In this document: positions 12,697 to 25,904 of the stretch, piece by piece
Numbering within the stretch: position 1 is the first letter of the stretch
Layout of the letters: every line of letters begins with the position of its first letter
DNA from: Callaeas wilsoni
Lineage: Eukaryota; Chordata; Aves; Passeriformes; Callaeidae
DNA: 64,000 bases
Reading direction: 5' to 3'
NCBI GenBank assembly: GCA_013398955.1
Contig: VWPU01001258.1
Span: forward strand, 1 to 64,000
Notes under the pieces: generated by a model
What the model was told of the DNA's origin: nothing
The model's database searches: none
The model's input: only the letters and a program-made list of their open reading frames with translations
Position numbers and translations under genes: made by a program

Positions 12697-14879
12697 ACCC
12701 TCCACACACCAGGGGATTTCGCACAGGTTTTGTTTTACTTTTTTGAGTACTGGTACTGTCCCTGAGGTACATTTCTGTCCAGGCACAAATAACAGCATCA
12801 ATGAATGAAAATAAAAGGTCAAATCTCCAAACAGTTAGATTACAAATTTACACTGCACACGTCTCACCTTTTTCACCAAAATTAAAATTACTAGTTCAAA
12901 GCAGTGCTATAAGTCTCAATAAGCAAAAGTAAATGTGGATTATAATGCATGTTTAGTCACAGATCTAATGCAAAAGAATGACATTTGGGTAATTTTAACA
13001 TATACTTTTCATACATTACTAAAATACAAGTAAATGAGAATAACAAGTTATTCAGAAACTACAGAAATATAGATTTTGCTCTCAGGTTTCATAGGAGTTC
13101 CCCTTTATCTCTGAGTTACGCAAGTTATAAGAAAAGAAATAAAATTTACATGTAAGGCAAAATATTTTGGACAATCCCTGGATTTGGTATATGTGTACTA
13201 AGTCAAATCTAATCAGGTATCTGAAGATATTAATTCAAAATAACTAATAACTCCAAGTATTTCAGCCCACTGCTAGAAGTCAGTGCCTTACTGCTGAAGT
13301 GTTTCTTCAAATTCTACAAGATATTTGCAAACTAAAACCACACAGATTTTTTTCCGTTCTTCATAAAGCTCAATAGTATTAAGTGTCAGCCACTTAATTT
13401 CCAGCATTTTGTTTATGAAATATTGTTAACATCTATGCTTAATATATAGTCTACACATGGTACTTATTGGCTGCCGATCAAAACATGAGGCACAGAAATC
13501 TAACACAAGCGTTGTGATTATTCAGTGAGCCACACAGTCACTAACATCATCCAATTTTTTTTTTTTTCTGTTAACTTGCTAGAACTCTATCTGACACGAT
13601 CCCATTTGAGTCCAAAAAAAAAAAGGGAGAGGCTGGTGCAAAAAAACCTAAACTGATGAAAACATCCCATGTTCTTTACCAAACCACATAATGAGGAACT
13701 CCTCCTTGAAACTAAGAAGATATAAAAATTAACTTAAAACAATCTTGCAATATTCCAGTCACCCACTCTCCCAAAGCAAGTTTTGTTTTTACTCCTTTTC
13801 ATTAGCATTAATTATCATAGCAAAGAGTAGAAGAGCAGATTTTTTTCCCCAGTGGTAAATTTGCATGATACTGACATAGAGATGATTTCGAAGAATTCTG
13901 CTGAAACCCTGAACTGGTACAAGTACTCCTTGGTGTGAACATTCAGTTTGGAGATCAGACGTTACGCACAAAGGGGTGGTATGCTCTCTTGACACTAACA
14001 GTGATTCACGGAACATGAAAACTCCTTGGATTAAATATCCTCCCTGTTTGTTTGGGGTTTTTTTAATTGTAAGGGAAAACCTGCATCTGAATTGGTTCGA
14101 TGGACAAAAAAGGAACATTCATAACTTGTCCTGCCACAACAGCTTTTTACAATTTTTTCAAAGCTCCTTCTCAACTATGCACATTACTGAGCTATTACAC
14201 AATGATCCTAAAGAGGTATATTAGTACAGACAACTGGTTCCTAAGGTAACTAGATGTTACTTTAAACCAGCAGCACTGTCCCAGCTCATCAGCTTCACTC
14301 ATTTCTTTCCTTTTTTCTTTTTAAATGATGCACAAATTACAGACTTGCTGTATAACCAAATATACATACTAGAGCTATGTTTCAGTTTCTCAACTCATTT
14401 TCCTCCCTGGAGCTAATGAGGTAAAAAAAAAGGGCATTAAGATTATGCAAGCATTTGAACTCCTTGGTGTGAAGTAGTTTCATTCTTAACTCTATACTAA
14501 GAATTTGAAAGTTGGCTGAAAAGTAAGTTTTAAAATGTTTTCTCACTAAAAACTATTTTATAATTAAAAACCACACTGCACATTGAAACTATTTGATGTG
14601 ATAAGATGGCAGAGAAAACCTGGTTAAGTTTTACTGACTGAATCTTGGCTGAAATTTTCCAGAGGCAGACTCACGTTTGGAAATAACAGCTGACTGCTAA
14701 TTGCGAAAATGATTAAGGTTACTCAAGGTCTACCTCCTCCAAAACACTGATCCCCCTAATAAACAAATTAAGTATGTCACTACTTTTGAGAGCTCAAGCT
14801 TGTAAAACCTAAGTACTCTCAACATGTTTTATGATTACAAACATCAGGCATCAGCAGCAGCTTAAAAAGCCATAGAAAA

Positions 14880-15125
14880 TAAGGCCATTGGAAACATTTA
14901 CAGGAGCAGGTCACCTCTAACAATCCTCTGCTCCAAGTGGGATTAACTCCACCAAAACATTTCCTGATGTGTTTATCTAACCAGGTCTTCAACACTTACA
15001 ACAATGGCAACTTCTGCAACCCTCCGAGGCAATCCGCTGTTGTACGTAGATATCAATTCTTCTTACTATCCAACTTAAAATAAATTGCTGCAATTCAAGC
15101 CTGACCTCTTGCCTTGTCTTCAGAG
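14880..15125 (-). mobile_element. Ancient CR1/L3-type LINE relic
   Basis: Degenerate, but the order of blocks follows a CR1 3' region on the minus strand: ctctgctccaagtgggatta, then ccaggtcttcaacact, cttctgcaaccctccgaggc, cttactatccaacttaaaat and tgctgcaattcaagcctgac, finishing gcctgacctcttgccttgtc-like. These correspond to the 'tccacaacctc / ggcaatctgttcc / ttcctaatatccaa / gcctcttgtcc' series of older amniote CR1s. The divergence is much greater than that of the other CR1 copies here, so it is a much older insertion. Subfamily not determined. Confidence 0.65.
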
Positions 15126-18100
15126 TATATGTCAATGATAAATAAAAGCCTTTTGTTCTATTTAACATTTAAGAATGCAAAAAGCTTTTTGTTCTAGAAG
15201 GGTGTTTCCTGTGCTCTTTTAAGATACAAGAATTTATATAATCTTTGTCAGACAGCACAATTCACTTTTCAAAGCTGCCAAAGTATAGCACAGGCACTTT
15301 GTTATGCTTGACTCAGTAGTCAGAGTAACAGCTTTATAATAGTCCTACAATTTAAGATAAACAGAAAGTATTGATTCTGTTTACAGCCTAAAAAATCACT
15401 AGGGTTGATTTTCAATTATTTGCTTATATACTAATAGAAGAAGGGACATATTCAAAAAGAAAGGATGCTGTATTCAACACCAGTTGGAGAAACACTCTGC
15501 TCAGGCATTGTATTTGCCTCTCTCTGCATGAAAAATAATTCTCCTTTTGTGATTAGAATATACAAACAGAATTTAGTTAAATCAGTCACTATTTGACTAA
15601 GAGTTTTAAAAAACGTGTAATAAGTTGTTCTGGTATCTTTGCCTATATAATCTCAGCAACCAATACTACACTTCTAGTTTACGTGACAGGCTGGCAAAAA
15701 CTCCCCTCCTGAACAGCTGCATGATAAGCCTAACAAACTACTGCGAACTCCTAATACAAATATCTCTCCCACTGACTTACCCACACACATACATTTCATT
15801 TTTTGCAAATAATCACCCAAGACACAAGAAGCTTCTCTAACAGCCACCTACTTTAAAAGGTATCGAAAATCTCCACTGCTGAGGTTCACACTGTCCTCAC
15901 AAAATGACCTAGATAAAGCATGTCATTTTCATTACATTCATTTTACAGTCTCTTCCCTTTTAGCCAGGCCTGAACTGAACAGAATGAAATTCTGCATGGA
16001 AACTATCAGCACCAATAATACCTTTATCTCATACACGTACGGCCCATGCAAACGCAGAAACCTAAGTTTTATATTTGCTTAGTTAAGAAAACATTCTTCC
16101 TGTCAGCATTTGGAAGTGCTTCATGATATTCAAGCAACTAAGTAAAAACAAAGCAAAATGAATCTATATTAATACTTCACTTAAAATTTTCAAATCTTAG
16201 AAGAGAATCAGAAATGACTGAAAATAGATTAAATATGTTAATTCCCATTAATTAGAAAGAGGATTGTTCCAAACAAACTCATCTGCTGCTTAAATAAAGT
16301 CAGCATAAACCCAGCCAAGATTTTGGACAACGACATATTTCCAATACTCAGCTTAGCTTTATTAGTGAAGTTTTAATTCAATCCTAGATGGTCTTCCGTC
16401 ATTTTATGCTATTTAACTTTTTACAGAATTAATTGTTGCATTATACATTTATAAATGTTAACTGAAGTCTCAGTATCTGCAGTACTATTATTCCAAAATT
16501 ATTCTATTCTAATGTATTTGTTCCTTTTGAAACCCAGGGAAATATTCTGCCTACAGTAACAGATGGCTTTTTTATTTTTTGTTGCTATTCCAGAATCTTT
16601 AAGTCACCCAAAATGCATCTACTTAAAAAACGATACTGCAGTTATCATGCAAAACATGATCTACATGTTCACTGTTTAATATTTAACAATCTGGATAACA
16701 TTCCTCTTTAGAAATAATTCTACTAGAGACAGAAATCCTTACCCTAGCATTGCTATAATAAACAGATTTGCCTTTTTACATTTTATTGTCTCATAACAAA
16801 ATGTAAATGACTAATTTAAAATGAAATAACATATTCAATTAGTGGAAATGAAGTTTAGCAACTCATTCTGACTAATGTTAATTCAGAGGTTATCATCAAT
16901 TAGGTTCATGTAAATCCTTTGTTAAAATCATGTCCCACTCTAATACACATTATTAAGGGGCAGAAGGATTTACAGGGCAATTTTACATCTTAATGAGATC
17001 TAAAATGTCACGATACAGTAAAAATGTAAGCAGCAGGTTATTTCACAACATGTACACATTGCACTTCAATCTAGCAAGCTAAGATTTATCTGGGTATCCC
17101 CACATAACAAAAATGTCGAGCTCTTCTTGCTCAGAATTAAAAGTTCACGTTTTCATGGTGAAAACTAATTTCTATTATAAATGTTATACAACATAAAATC
17201 TTCAACTGTGAAAGACAATAAAAAATTTAAGCAGGCTGCTTTAACAACACCCTGCAGTTATACTACTCATTTAATACACAGCTCTCCCCAGCATGTACCT
17301 ATTTCGTGGGAAACATTCCCCGTGGAAAAAACAAAGCTACCATAAGAGCAACATGGTCATATGATACATAATATCTACAAAAAACAACTGTTCTCAAAAG
17401 GACCGGCCAGTCAGATGGGTGAAACAAACACACATCGTTTGCTCTCATTCTGATCCAGACTGCTGACTTCTGAGCTAAAACTAAAAGTCAGCCCATTAAA
17501 CAGTTAAGCCTCCTTATGAAAAGCTGCTTATATCGTGCATTGTTAATACTTCTAGGAATCTCATACCCATACATTACAGAGCTTTACTGCATTTTTACTT
17601 ATCTAATGACATTATACCACTATTCCTCACAATGAGTAGTATCTTGTTGATTACACTTACTGGCATCAAGGTTTGCTGTGCATAAAGCATCACTTAACTC
17701 CAAATAAAACTGACAGAATTAAGATTAAAAATACTGCTTTAATTATGCCATCTGCCACATGCCCCTTAAAAAGAATTAAAATGTGTAAGAGAATTGCCTA
17801 TAGGCTGGTAGAATTCATCGAAAGCAAAAATCCACACTGATCCTTGAGTGTGATATAGACATTAACAATTTAATATAAAAGCTGAAGTTTGAATAAACAT
17901 TAATTTGGGTTTTTTGAAAGAGCTACCTATCAAATCAGAGCTTCAACAGCTCCATTTCAAAGGCTGAAGTGGAAAAAGCAAAACAAAACATTAGAAGTAC
18001 TTCCCCAGAAGTACATTTGCCTAAGATTCACTGATATCAAAGACCCATACTTTTGGGTTTGAGAATTTACCATGAGACATCAAAAACAGACAGTAGAATA

Positions 18101-20126
18101 ACTGAAAACTAAGATTAAAACCAGCAATTCTATACAAATCCTACTCACAGAAAAGTAAACATTCAAAAGTGTTTGAGGTTGAATGTTTTTGTTTTGGTCA
18201 TAGTTTCTTTTTAAAAAGCAAGAAGAAACGCAGAATAAAATTCCAAACATCTCTTTTGCATGAAAAACAGCACTTTAAGTCAGGAAGCAAATATAACAGG
18301 GTAAATTTGGAATAATGTAATATTCAAGGTGAGTATAAACTAACAGAATTCAGTCTAGTTAAAGTTATTTGCAATATACCTGATTCAATATAATATAAAA
18401 CTTGAAGGTCTGCAGTGACAATTTTTTCTTATTGATTCCTGGAACATGACATCAATAATAAGCACAGACTGATCATAGACCTGAAGGCCCGCAGGACCAA
18501 AAGTCAGAGATAGTTCTTGAATTCCCATATGGCATCGGTGAAGAAGAATTAAGATCAGCTTTTGAATTTCAAAACAGATGAGAATTTCAACAGAGAAAAA
18601 AACCAAAGCATAAATACGTACTTACAGAACAAATAATGCAGCTAAAATTACTTTTTTTAAAGCTCAGATTGATGACCAAAGCTTGTTATTTTCTTGGAAA
18701 AGTCTTCTAGTTTTATTTGTGTTGGCAAGTAGTTTTTTAAAACATTTACATTAGGGCAGAAAACTATGCTCACAGCAAAACTTTCAAACCAGATCCAGCA
18801 CTAAGTTCATTTGCCTTATTTTATATATTTGTTTATCCACATTATGAGAACAGTTTCCTATATAATTTCTTTAGATTATCTAAAAACATCAGCAAATATG
18901 CAAGACTAACTGCTCTAAGCACATATAAGTACATTACATGTATTTGTACATTTCAACAAATAAAATAACTATGTTTTATCAGACAGTACGATAGACTAAG
19001 AATAGGATAAAATATCTTTGTGATCTAAAGTAAATATACTATTTGGCCACAAGAATTAGCTCCCAGTTCTGCATGTTTCACCTTAAAATACATAGAAATA
19101 AGCTAACTAATTAGTTGCACAGATTTATAAGGTTTGTTTTTACTTTCTTGTCCCTTCTCTTTTCCACCTCAATGGCGTTTCTGCCTCCTAGTTCATGCTT
19201 CAACAGACATATACACTAATAAACTGTCAGGGCTTTCCATCCAATATACTTAAATAAGTCTTCTTAGCATGATCCTATCATTCACCCTGGCTCATAAGTG
19301 AAGTGCTCACCAGCTGCCAGATCTGCCATGGTGTGTTTGGCTTACAAGGGTAAGAAATAATGGTACCACATTCAGCAAATGAGTTTGGTGATGTCTGGCT
19401 TACAGAGCATTCTTCCTCTTCTACACAGAAAGCCAGAGTACTATTAGAATATACTAGTATTAAGTTGAATTTTGATCATTTATATTTTAGTTCTAGTGTA
19501 TCAATCTCTTCCTTAAATAAAATTATGACTGTCATCACTTACAGTCTGGATACCTTTTTAGATCCCATTAAGGCTAATTCCAAACAAAGCAGCATGGAAT
19601 CACTTAGTTCAAAAAGTTTCCATCATTTATCCCTTTCATGAGTCATTTAAAGACTTCATGTCAGCAACTGAAAACATCCATGTTGATCTCACAAAGAACA
19701 GACAATATATTATGCACGCTGCCCACTGATTTATCCTTTGAGAACGTCTCTTACAGGCCACTTGCCAATACTGCCACTCACTGTCTAAAATATAAATAGA
19801 AGTGCTTCTAGAATATATAAGTAAATAATAATTGCCAGAGGTTCAATCAGCAGGCAGTAAAAACCTATATCCTGTGTAACATCTGCTGGTACCAGATGCC
19901 TTAATGAAATGTATTTTTGACTGGACTACCCTGAAGCAGTACATTCTCTACTGAAGCATCTTCCTAAATGCTTTCTTAGGATGCTTTATGTCTTCACCAT
20001 GTTTAAAACAAAATACCATCAAACACACACACTCCTCATGCAAATAGCTGTTCACTTTTTAAAATATTCTGTTTGGTTTTCAATCAGAATAATTTTGTAG
20101 CAATGAGCCTCACAACACTGCTTTTT

Positions 20127-20332
20127 CAGGAGGCCAAGGACAAACTGCACGTCACATAAATTCCATGAGACTCAGGAATAGATTGCCAAGACAAGTTGTG
20201 GATGCCTCATTATTGGAAGTTTTCAAGGTTACAGCTTTAAACAGCTCGTGAAAGATGACCCTCTGTCCACGGCAGGAAAGCTGGACTAGATGACCTCTAA
20301 AGGTCCCTTCCAACCCAAACCATTCTAGGATT
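20127..20332 (+). mobile_element. CR1 LINE, 3' end fragment
   Basis: Plus-strand copy reading ggaatagattgccaagacaa, gttgtggatgcctcattatt, ctggactagatgacctctaa and aggtcccttccaacccaaac, then the terminus cattctaggattc. Those are the successive blocks of a CR1 3' end. Antisense to STK3. Confidence 0.93.
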
Positions 20333-21768
20333 CGGAAGTCTGTACTTGCCAGTCTAACATCACTAGGAAGGTTTGCCTACAAAATTGAGCAGTTAAGTTC
20401 CTGAAGATCAGAACTCCTCGGGTTTTGTTCTAGGACAAATTCCTATTTCAAGAAGGCAACTTCAACACGCAATGTCAACAAATTCCACACGATTATCCAT
20501 GTGTGAATTATAAGTACTTTCAGAATCAGCATCTTAGCGTTTACAAAAAGAGTAATTTTTGCCTGCATTTCTTCACAAGTAATGGAAAAGATAGGATGAA
20601 TTTAAAATTGTTCTAAAGGCAGTTTTATTGCCATAATAACCCCACTGAAACAATGGCCAGTTATTTTCCAATGAATAGTGCAACTAACTATTTTATTAGC
20701 CAATCATCAGGATGATGATTACTGCATTTAATAGAAAAAAAAAAGCCTAAAAAAACTCCACCCAAACCAAAATCCAACTAAATCAAAACTCTCCAGCAGA
20801 AACAGCTTGTACTATGCTATTTAACTGGCTTTACCTCAGTAGTTTAAATTTAAGAGCCAGCTTTAAGTAGAAATGCAGTAAGTGAAAACTGGAAAGAAAA
20901 TTCCACACCTACAGCTGTCACCTAAAATTAAACACAACATTTCTCTTGAAATCTCAAGTATGCTTCAAAAAGGCACCACGTGATCATATTTAGCTACTGC
21001 ACTGTAGTTAAGAACATTTCATCCACAACACATAAAGATTTCACTGAAACATGCTAAAAAATTAGCAAAGGTGAAAATCAGGCATAATTATTTACAAGTC
21101 TCTAATCAGTAATTATATATTTCGTTTTAAGAGCAACCTATAACTTAGGAACATTTTCTTTTTGACTCCATTATAATTTGCAACATAGGCAAAATGAAAT
21201 AAACTACACATATTTTGGAGGGTAAAAACTCCACCCTAAAAGAGTTGAACTTGTGTTAGGTAGAATAATTCTATGTAAAGAGATGTGTGCTATTGGAACA
21301 GTACCAAGAAGATGACTTGTGCAAACAGTAGGTGGTCTTAAGCATCTCCAACAAGATTGATTAAATGGCTCCAATCCAGTTTAAAATGCTTATCATTTTA
21401 CTGAGATATGCAGCAAAAATGACAACAATATTCCATATCTGCAGCAATTTTTTTAAAAATAGAATTGGGTCAAATTTTAAAGTTGCTTTATAGCACATAA
21501 ATTTTAAGGAATCAAAAACATTTTTAAGAAAGAGTAATTACAAAGTAGCATAATGTCACACACCATTCCTCATTAAAAAGGTCCAGTGTTGATCAGGTAT
21601 ATTTATTTCAACAACCAGGATGAGGCACAAAGATTATCTATTTGGACAGTATTCTTGAAAGTTTACTTATTTTACTTGTATTAATATAGTTATAGAAAGG
21701 GATTAACTATTTTTGGCACATATAAAATAAACTGCATGCAAGAGATTAAACAATAAAAAAGTACTTAC

Positions 21769-21944
21769 GAAATCAAAGTCTCCATCTTGAGGGACTTTCC
21801 AGTTATCAGGGAAAACGTTTTTGGATATGTGGTAAGGTTCATGCATGTTCTGATTACAGTTTTCAGGGCTTTTATTCTTGGAATCTTGTTTATCAAAGTA
21901 GTCCATGAAAGAAGGTCTTTGAACTTGTGGTGAAGTAGCATTTC
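21769..21944 (-). CDS. STK3: STK3 exon: pre-SARAH segment (about residues 381-439)
   Basis: 176 nt: two bases finish the split Arg codon (C|GA), then 58 codons from NATSPQVQRPSFMDYFDKQD to WKVPQDGDFDF, leaving at phase 0. T384 in NATSP is a reported AKT site in the human protein. FMDYFDKQ and PQDGDFDF are shared with MST2, and the latter leads directly into the SARAH helix, which mediates dimerisation and SAV1/RASSF binding. That helix should be the next exon, but I could not find its 52 residues on either strand between 1 and 21768. The acceptor is CAACTAAG|GAAATG, with a long T-rich tract but an A before the AG; the donor is GATTTC|GTAAGT, strong. Differences from human (QDSKNKSPEN, EPYHISKN) are substitutions only. 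Confidence 0.97.
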
Positions 21945-23213
21945 CTTAGTTGAAAGAAAACAGAAAAAAAAGGTAAAAACTACTCAAAGATTAAAGAATT
22001 AATGCACTATAAACCAAAGTTCACTAATTAATTTTCCTGTGGTTTGCAGAAACGAATACAGTCATCTGTATGTGATGCAAGCCTCTGTTGGTCCCCTGAG
22101 GATCTCTGGCATGAAAGCTCATCGTCAAAGTATGATATTTTTGTAGCAAGATACAACGTGGAGAAATGTTCAAGACATTTCAGAGTTCCACACACAAATA
22201 ATATTAGAAGTTACTTCATGCAATATCAATTTGTTGCTATAGAGACTGAATAACATGAGATGCTAAGCATCCCTTTGGGTGCTGAATGCCCCTAACTTCA
22301 AGGCCTGGTCCACAGGCACTTGTAGGAAAGGGACAGAGTTTCACTAAAGGTGGGATTTAATAATTATTTAGAAAAAGAACTTGCAAAATAGAACTACACA
22401 AATTGTGTCTAGATGCTGCTTAATTTAATTCATTACCAATGAAGATTCTCAGAAAATGACAGGAACACCCTCTACAGATGGTTGCAAAGCACCCTGTCCC
22501 CATAGTGTGGAAACCCTGGGGGATCTTTGTCATCATCTAACAGCTGCAAAAGCTTTATGAAGCAGATCGAGATCAGTATGAACTTGTGTTCTTTTATCCT
22601 TCTCACAAAACTAAAAGAAAAAAAAAATCTTCCGTCCTAAATGATTGAAATTTGTTTTCCTTTGTGGGATTTCAAGGCAAATTCACTACTAAATAGCAGA
22701 ATAAATAAACCTAACTGTCACCTCAGACACCATATTCCGCATAGCACTGACACATGAAACGTACTTGCTGGAAGTGTAACACATTCGACACAAAGATATA
22801 TTTCATATATTTCCACAAATAATATATGAAACAGGATGAGAGATAAATAACTAAGACAGGGGAAAAAACCTAACACCAAAAATTACACAAAACTATACAT
22901 TTAAATTACAAACATAACAAAGTAATACAAATTTTTATTTTATATACTTGCTTTAACAAGTGAAAAGGTAAACTGAAAATATATTTTGAACTTGTGTTTA
23001 ACATGATCACTAGGACTTCCTAATCTCCTTATCTGGCTCTCCACTTGTTTTTATTCATTCACTAAGCGGGTTTTTCCCCCCTCTTTCACCTTTTATTTCA
23101 TCATCTCTTCCCATTCCCTTTATCTAAAGATTTTTTAATTCATTCTGATTTTGCTGCATGACTAATAGCAGCCTATTTTTTCATTGATGTTTATTTTTCT
23201 ACTACCATCTTTT

Positions 23214-23800
23214 CACAGAATCATCAAGGCCAGAAGAGACATTCAAGAACATCTAGTCCAACCACTGACCTAGAAACACCATAATCACCACAACCATACC
23301 CCAAGTGCCACATCCTGACACTCCTTGACACTTCCAGACATTCCAAAGATGTCGCCCCCACCACGTCCCTTGGCAGCCCATTCCAAAGTTTACTCACTTT
23401 TCCTGTGGAAAAAAAAAAGTCAAATCTGAACCTCCCCTGGCAAAACTTAAGGCCATTATCTCTCATCTTTTCACTAGAGAAATGGCAGAGGAGACCAATC
23501 CCCACCTGGCTCCAACCTCTTTTCAGGTAGCTGTGGAGAGCAATGTGGTCACCCCTGAGCTTCCTTTTCTCCAGGCTAAACACCCCCAGCTCCCTCAGCT
23601 GCTCCTCACAGGACTTGTGCTCCAGACCCCTCACCAGCTCCACTGCCCTTCTCTGGACACACTCCAGGACTCTTTCTTGCAGTGAGAGGCACAAAACTGA
23701 CCACAGGACTTGAGGTGTGGCCTCCCCAGGGCTCAGTACAGGGGACAATCACTATCCTTGACCTGCTGGTCACACTATTCTTGATAGAAGCAAAGACTGC
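23214..23800 (-). mobile_element. CR1 LINE, ORF2 C-terminus and 3' UTR
   Basis: Inverted CR1 terminus at 23214 (cacagaatcatcaaggccag), then the 3' UTR. A long minus-strand frame (23748-23224) includes ECVQRRAVELVRGLEHKSCE and LGVFSLEKRKLRGDH, the conserved tail of CR1 ORF2. Truncated at about 23800. This is the best-preserved ORF2 tail in the window, but no catalytic domain is present. Confidence 0.95.
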
Positions 23801-24330
23801 ATGTTCATTTATTGCTTCTTTTCTTTTTGCTTTTCCTAAATTCTTATGTTCTAGTAAGATTTCTTCTGGTATTTTTTAATGTGTGCTTCTACTGTCATGC
23901 TCTAAGCTTTGGAGAATTTGACTTCAGCTGCTTTCCTTCAACTCTACAATGATTCCTGCAATCAATCTGCTATTTCCATACACACCTTTTTTTCCTCACA
24001 TTTTTTCAGCTGATTTTTCTCTCAGTTTTTTCCATGTTTTTTTCATTTTTTTTTTCTAATCCCAGATCACAGTCATCTCTACTGACCATCTTTTAATTAA
24101 TAACAAACATGACCTAACAATTCAGTGAACTAAACTCCAGCGTGAATTTAACTGACCAGACAGCATACACCTCTTCTCCAGAATCTCCCAAGCTTGCCCC
24201 CACTGAACTCAAGATCACTTGAAGGAGGTTTCTTGATTTCATGAATCTGGAACTGAGGAAGGGATGAGAAATAAACAGCAGGGATGCCAAATAACTACAG
24301 AAAAGAGCACTAAAGAGTAAAAACCATAGT

Positions 24331-24880
24331 CACAGAATGGGTTGAGTTGGAAGGGACTTTTAAAAACCATCTAATTCCAACTCCTCTTCCATGGGCAGGG
24401 ACACCTTCCACTAGACTAAGTTTCTCAAAGTCCCATCCAACCTGGCCTTGAACACTTCCAGGAATGGGGCATCCACAGCTGCTCTGGGCAAATAGTTCCA
24501 GTGTTTTAACACCCTCATAGTAAACAGTTTCTTCTCAATATCTACTCTAAATCTGTCTTCGTTCAGTTTAAAGCCATTATGCCTTGTCCTATCATTACAG
24601 GCCATTGTCAAAAGTCCCCCTCCAGCTCTCCTGTAAGCTCCCCGTTAGGTACTGCAAGGTCCTACAAGGTCTTCCTGGAACACTCTCTTCTCCAGCCCGA
24701 ACAACCCCAACTGTCTCAGCCAGTTTTCGTATCAGAGCTGCTCCACCCCTCTGATCATTTTCATGGCTCCCCCCTGGATGTGCTCCAACAGCTCCATGTC
24801 CTTCTTGTTTTGGGGGTCCTAGGGCTGAACGCAGTATTACAGGTGGAGTCTCATGAGAGATAAGTAGAGCAGAAGAAAAA
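24331..24880 (-). mobile_element. CR1 LINE, ORF2 tail and 3' UTR
   Basis: Starts with cacagaatgggttgagttgg and ggaagggacttt, continues with ctcctcttccatgggcaggg and the gttccagtgttttaacaccc block, and ends near 24880 in the 'gtctcatgagagataagtag' region of CR1 coding sequence. It lies 0.5 kb from the preceding CR1 in the same orientation but belongs to a different subfamily by its 3' UTR. Confidence 0.94.
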
Positions 24881-25882
24881 TGGAAGAATCTAAATTTTAG
24901 AAAATCACACATTTAGGAAACAGATCCAAGAGAAGATAGTAGCATGAAGGAGGTAGAATTAAAACCAGAAATACAATGCACTTTCTTAGTACAAACTGTT
25001 CATTACTTCGTGATCGCTACCCAAAAGCCCTGAAACTGTTTGTACCAAAAAGATAGGACACCACATTGCTGGTCTTTCACAACCAATTTTTTCTTCTGTT
25101 GAGATGGCTGTACTTAAATTTCATCCCTGAGACACAGTTATAAACAAAAAGATTACCAGTGTCTCTGTTCAAAACTCTAAGTACCAAAATGTTGGCCCGT
25201 TACAGGTAAGGCAGTCACCGTCCTCTCACGTATCAGGCAGTACTAAAGATTTTCCAAGCACTGCTCGTAAGTTTTAAAATTATTTATAAATATCTTCCTT
25301 ATATAACTAATAGAAGACTACCTACATACATAAAACAAACCAATCCCTCTGAATTCCTTGCTACCAAGTCCATATTATGGAAATTGGATCAACAGCACTG
25401 AAATTACTCCAAGGTAAGCAAAGAACATTTATTTTTTAGTTTGAGAACTTATTTTAATTGCTTTGCTAAATAAGAATTTAGAACTTACTTCTGATTTCAA
25501 CTGAGCATACAGTCAGTTAACCCAATTAAAAGAGCAAGAGCTGTTTACCTTCACTCCAAACATAAAAACTCAGACACAAAACCAGAAATACGACTGCAAA
25601 ATGATGGGACCAGAGGTATTTCAACTTTTTTCTTAGTTTCTTCCTGCAGTGTAAAAAAGCCCAAATGATTTACTTAGACATTATTTTTATAGTTTTATTT
25701 TATTTTTATAAATAAAGAGACATTATTTCGATCTCTAGCTAACCTAACAGGTTCAGTTAGTGTTTCATAGGAATGGGTTGACATCTACCAGTTTAAAGGC
25801 CATATGAAAGCTCCTATCACTTTTGTATTTATTTTATAAAGCATTCAGGCTCTTTATGCCAGAGTAAACTGATATAGGTTTA

Positions 25883-25904
25883 CCTTCCCTCCCCCTCCCC
25901 CCCC
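25883..25904 (-). other. Candidate G-quadruplex run on the STK3 sense strand
   Basis: On the minus strand this reads as G8-A-G5-A-G3-AA-G2, which allows four G3 runs with short loops. It would therefore be present in the STK3 pre-mRNA, about 3.9 kb upstream of the pre-SARAH exon. A structural prediction from composition only; it may be just a mutable C-rich tract. Confidence 0.4.

Larger units (their letters stand above)
1..21768 (-). other. STK3: STK3 last intron (partial, at least 21.8 kb)
   Basis: Begins at the GTAAGT donor and runs past the left edge. Recognised contents: CR1 at 1-1546, a tRNA-derived SINE at 6209-6350, two CR1 copies at 7887-8570, an X-box palindrome at 10467-10486, a GT microsatellite at 12681, an old CR1 relic at 14880-15125 and a CR1 tail at 20127-20332. 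4780-5500 is less AT-rich and unclassified; 18385-18606 is an open stretch discussed under findings. In 1550-4780, 5500-6208, 6351-7886, 8571-10466, 10487-14879, 15126-18384, 18607-20126 and 20333-21768 I see AT-rich intron with no gene or repeat I can name. Confidence 0.82.

Noticed and set aside
23224..23748. 174-codon minus frame as a host gene
   Set aside because: It is the CR1 ORF2 C-terminal tail read on into the 3' UTR, as shown by the VQRRAVELVRGLEH and LEKRKLRGD blocks and the CR1 terminus at 23214.
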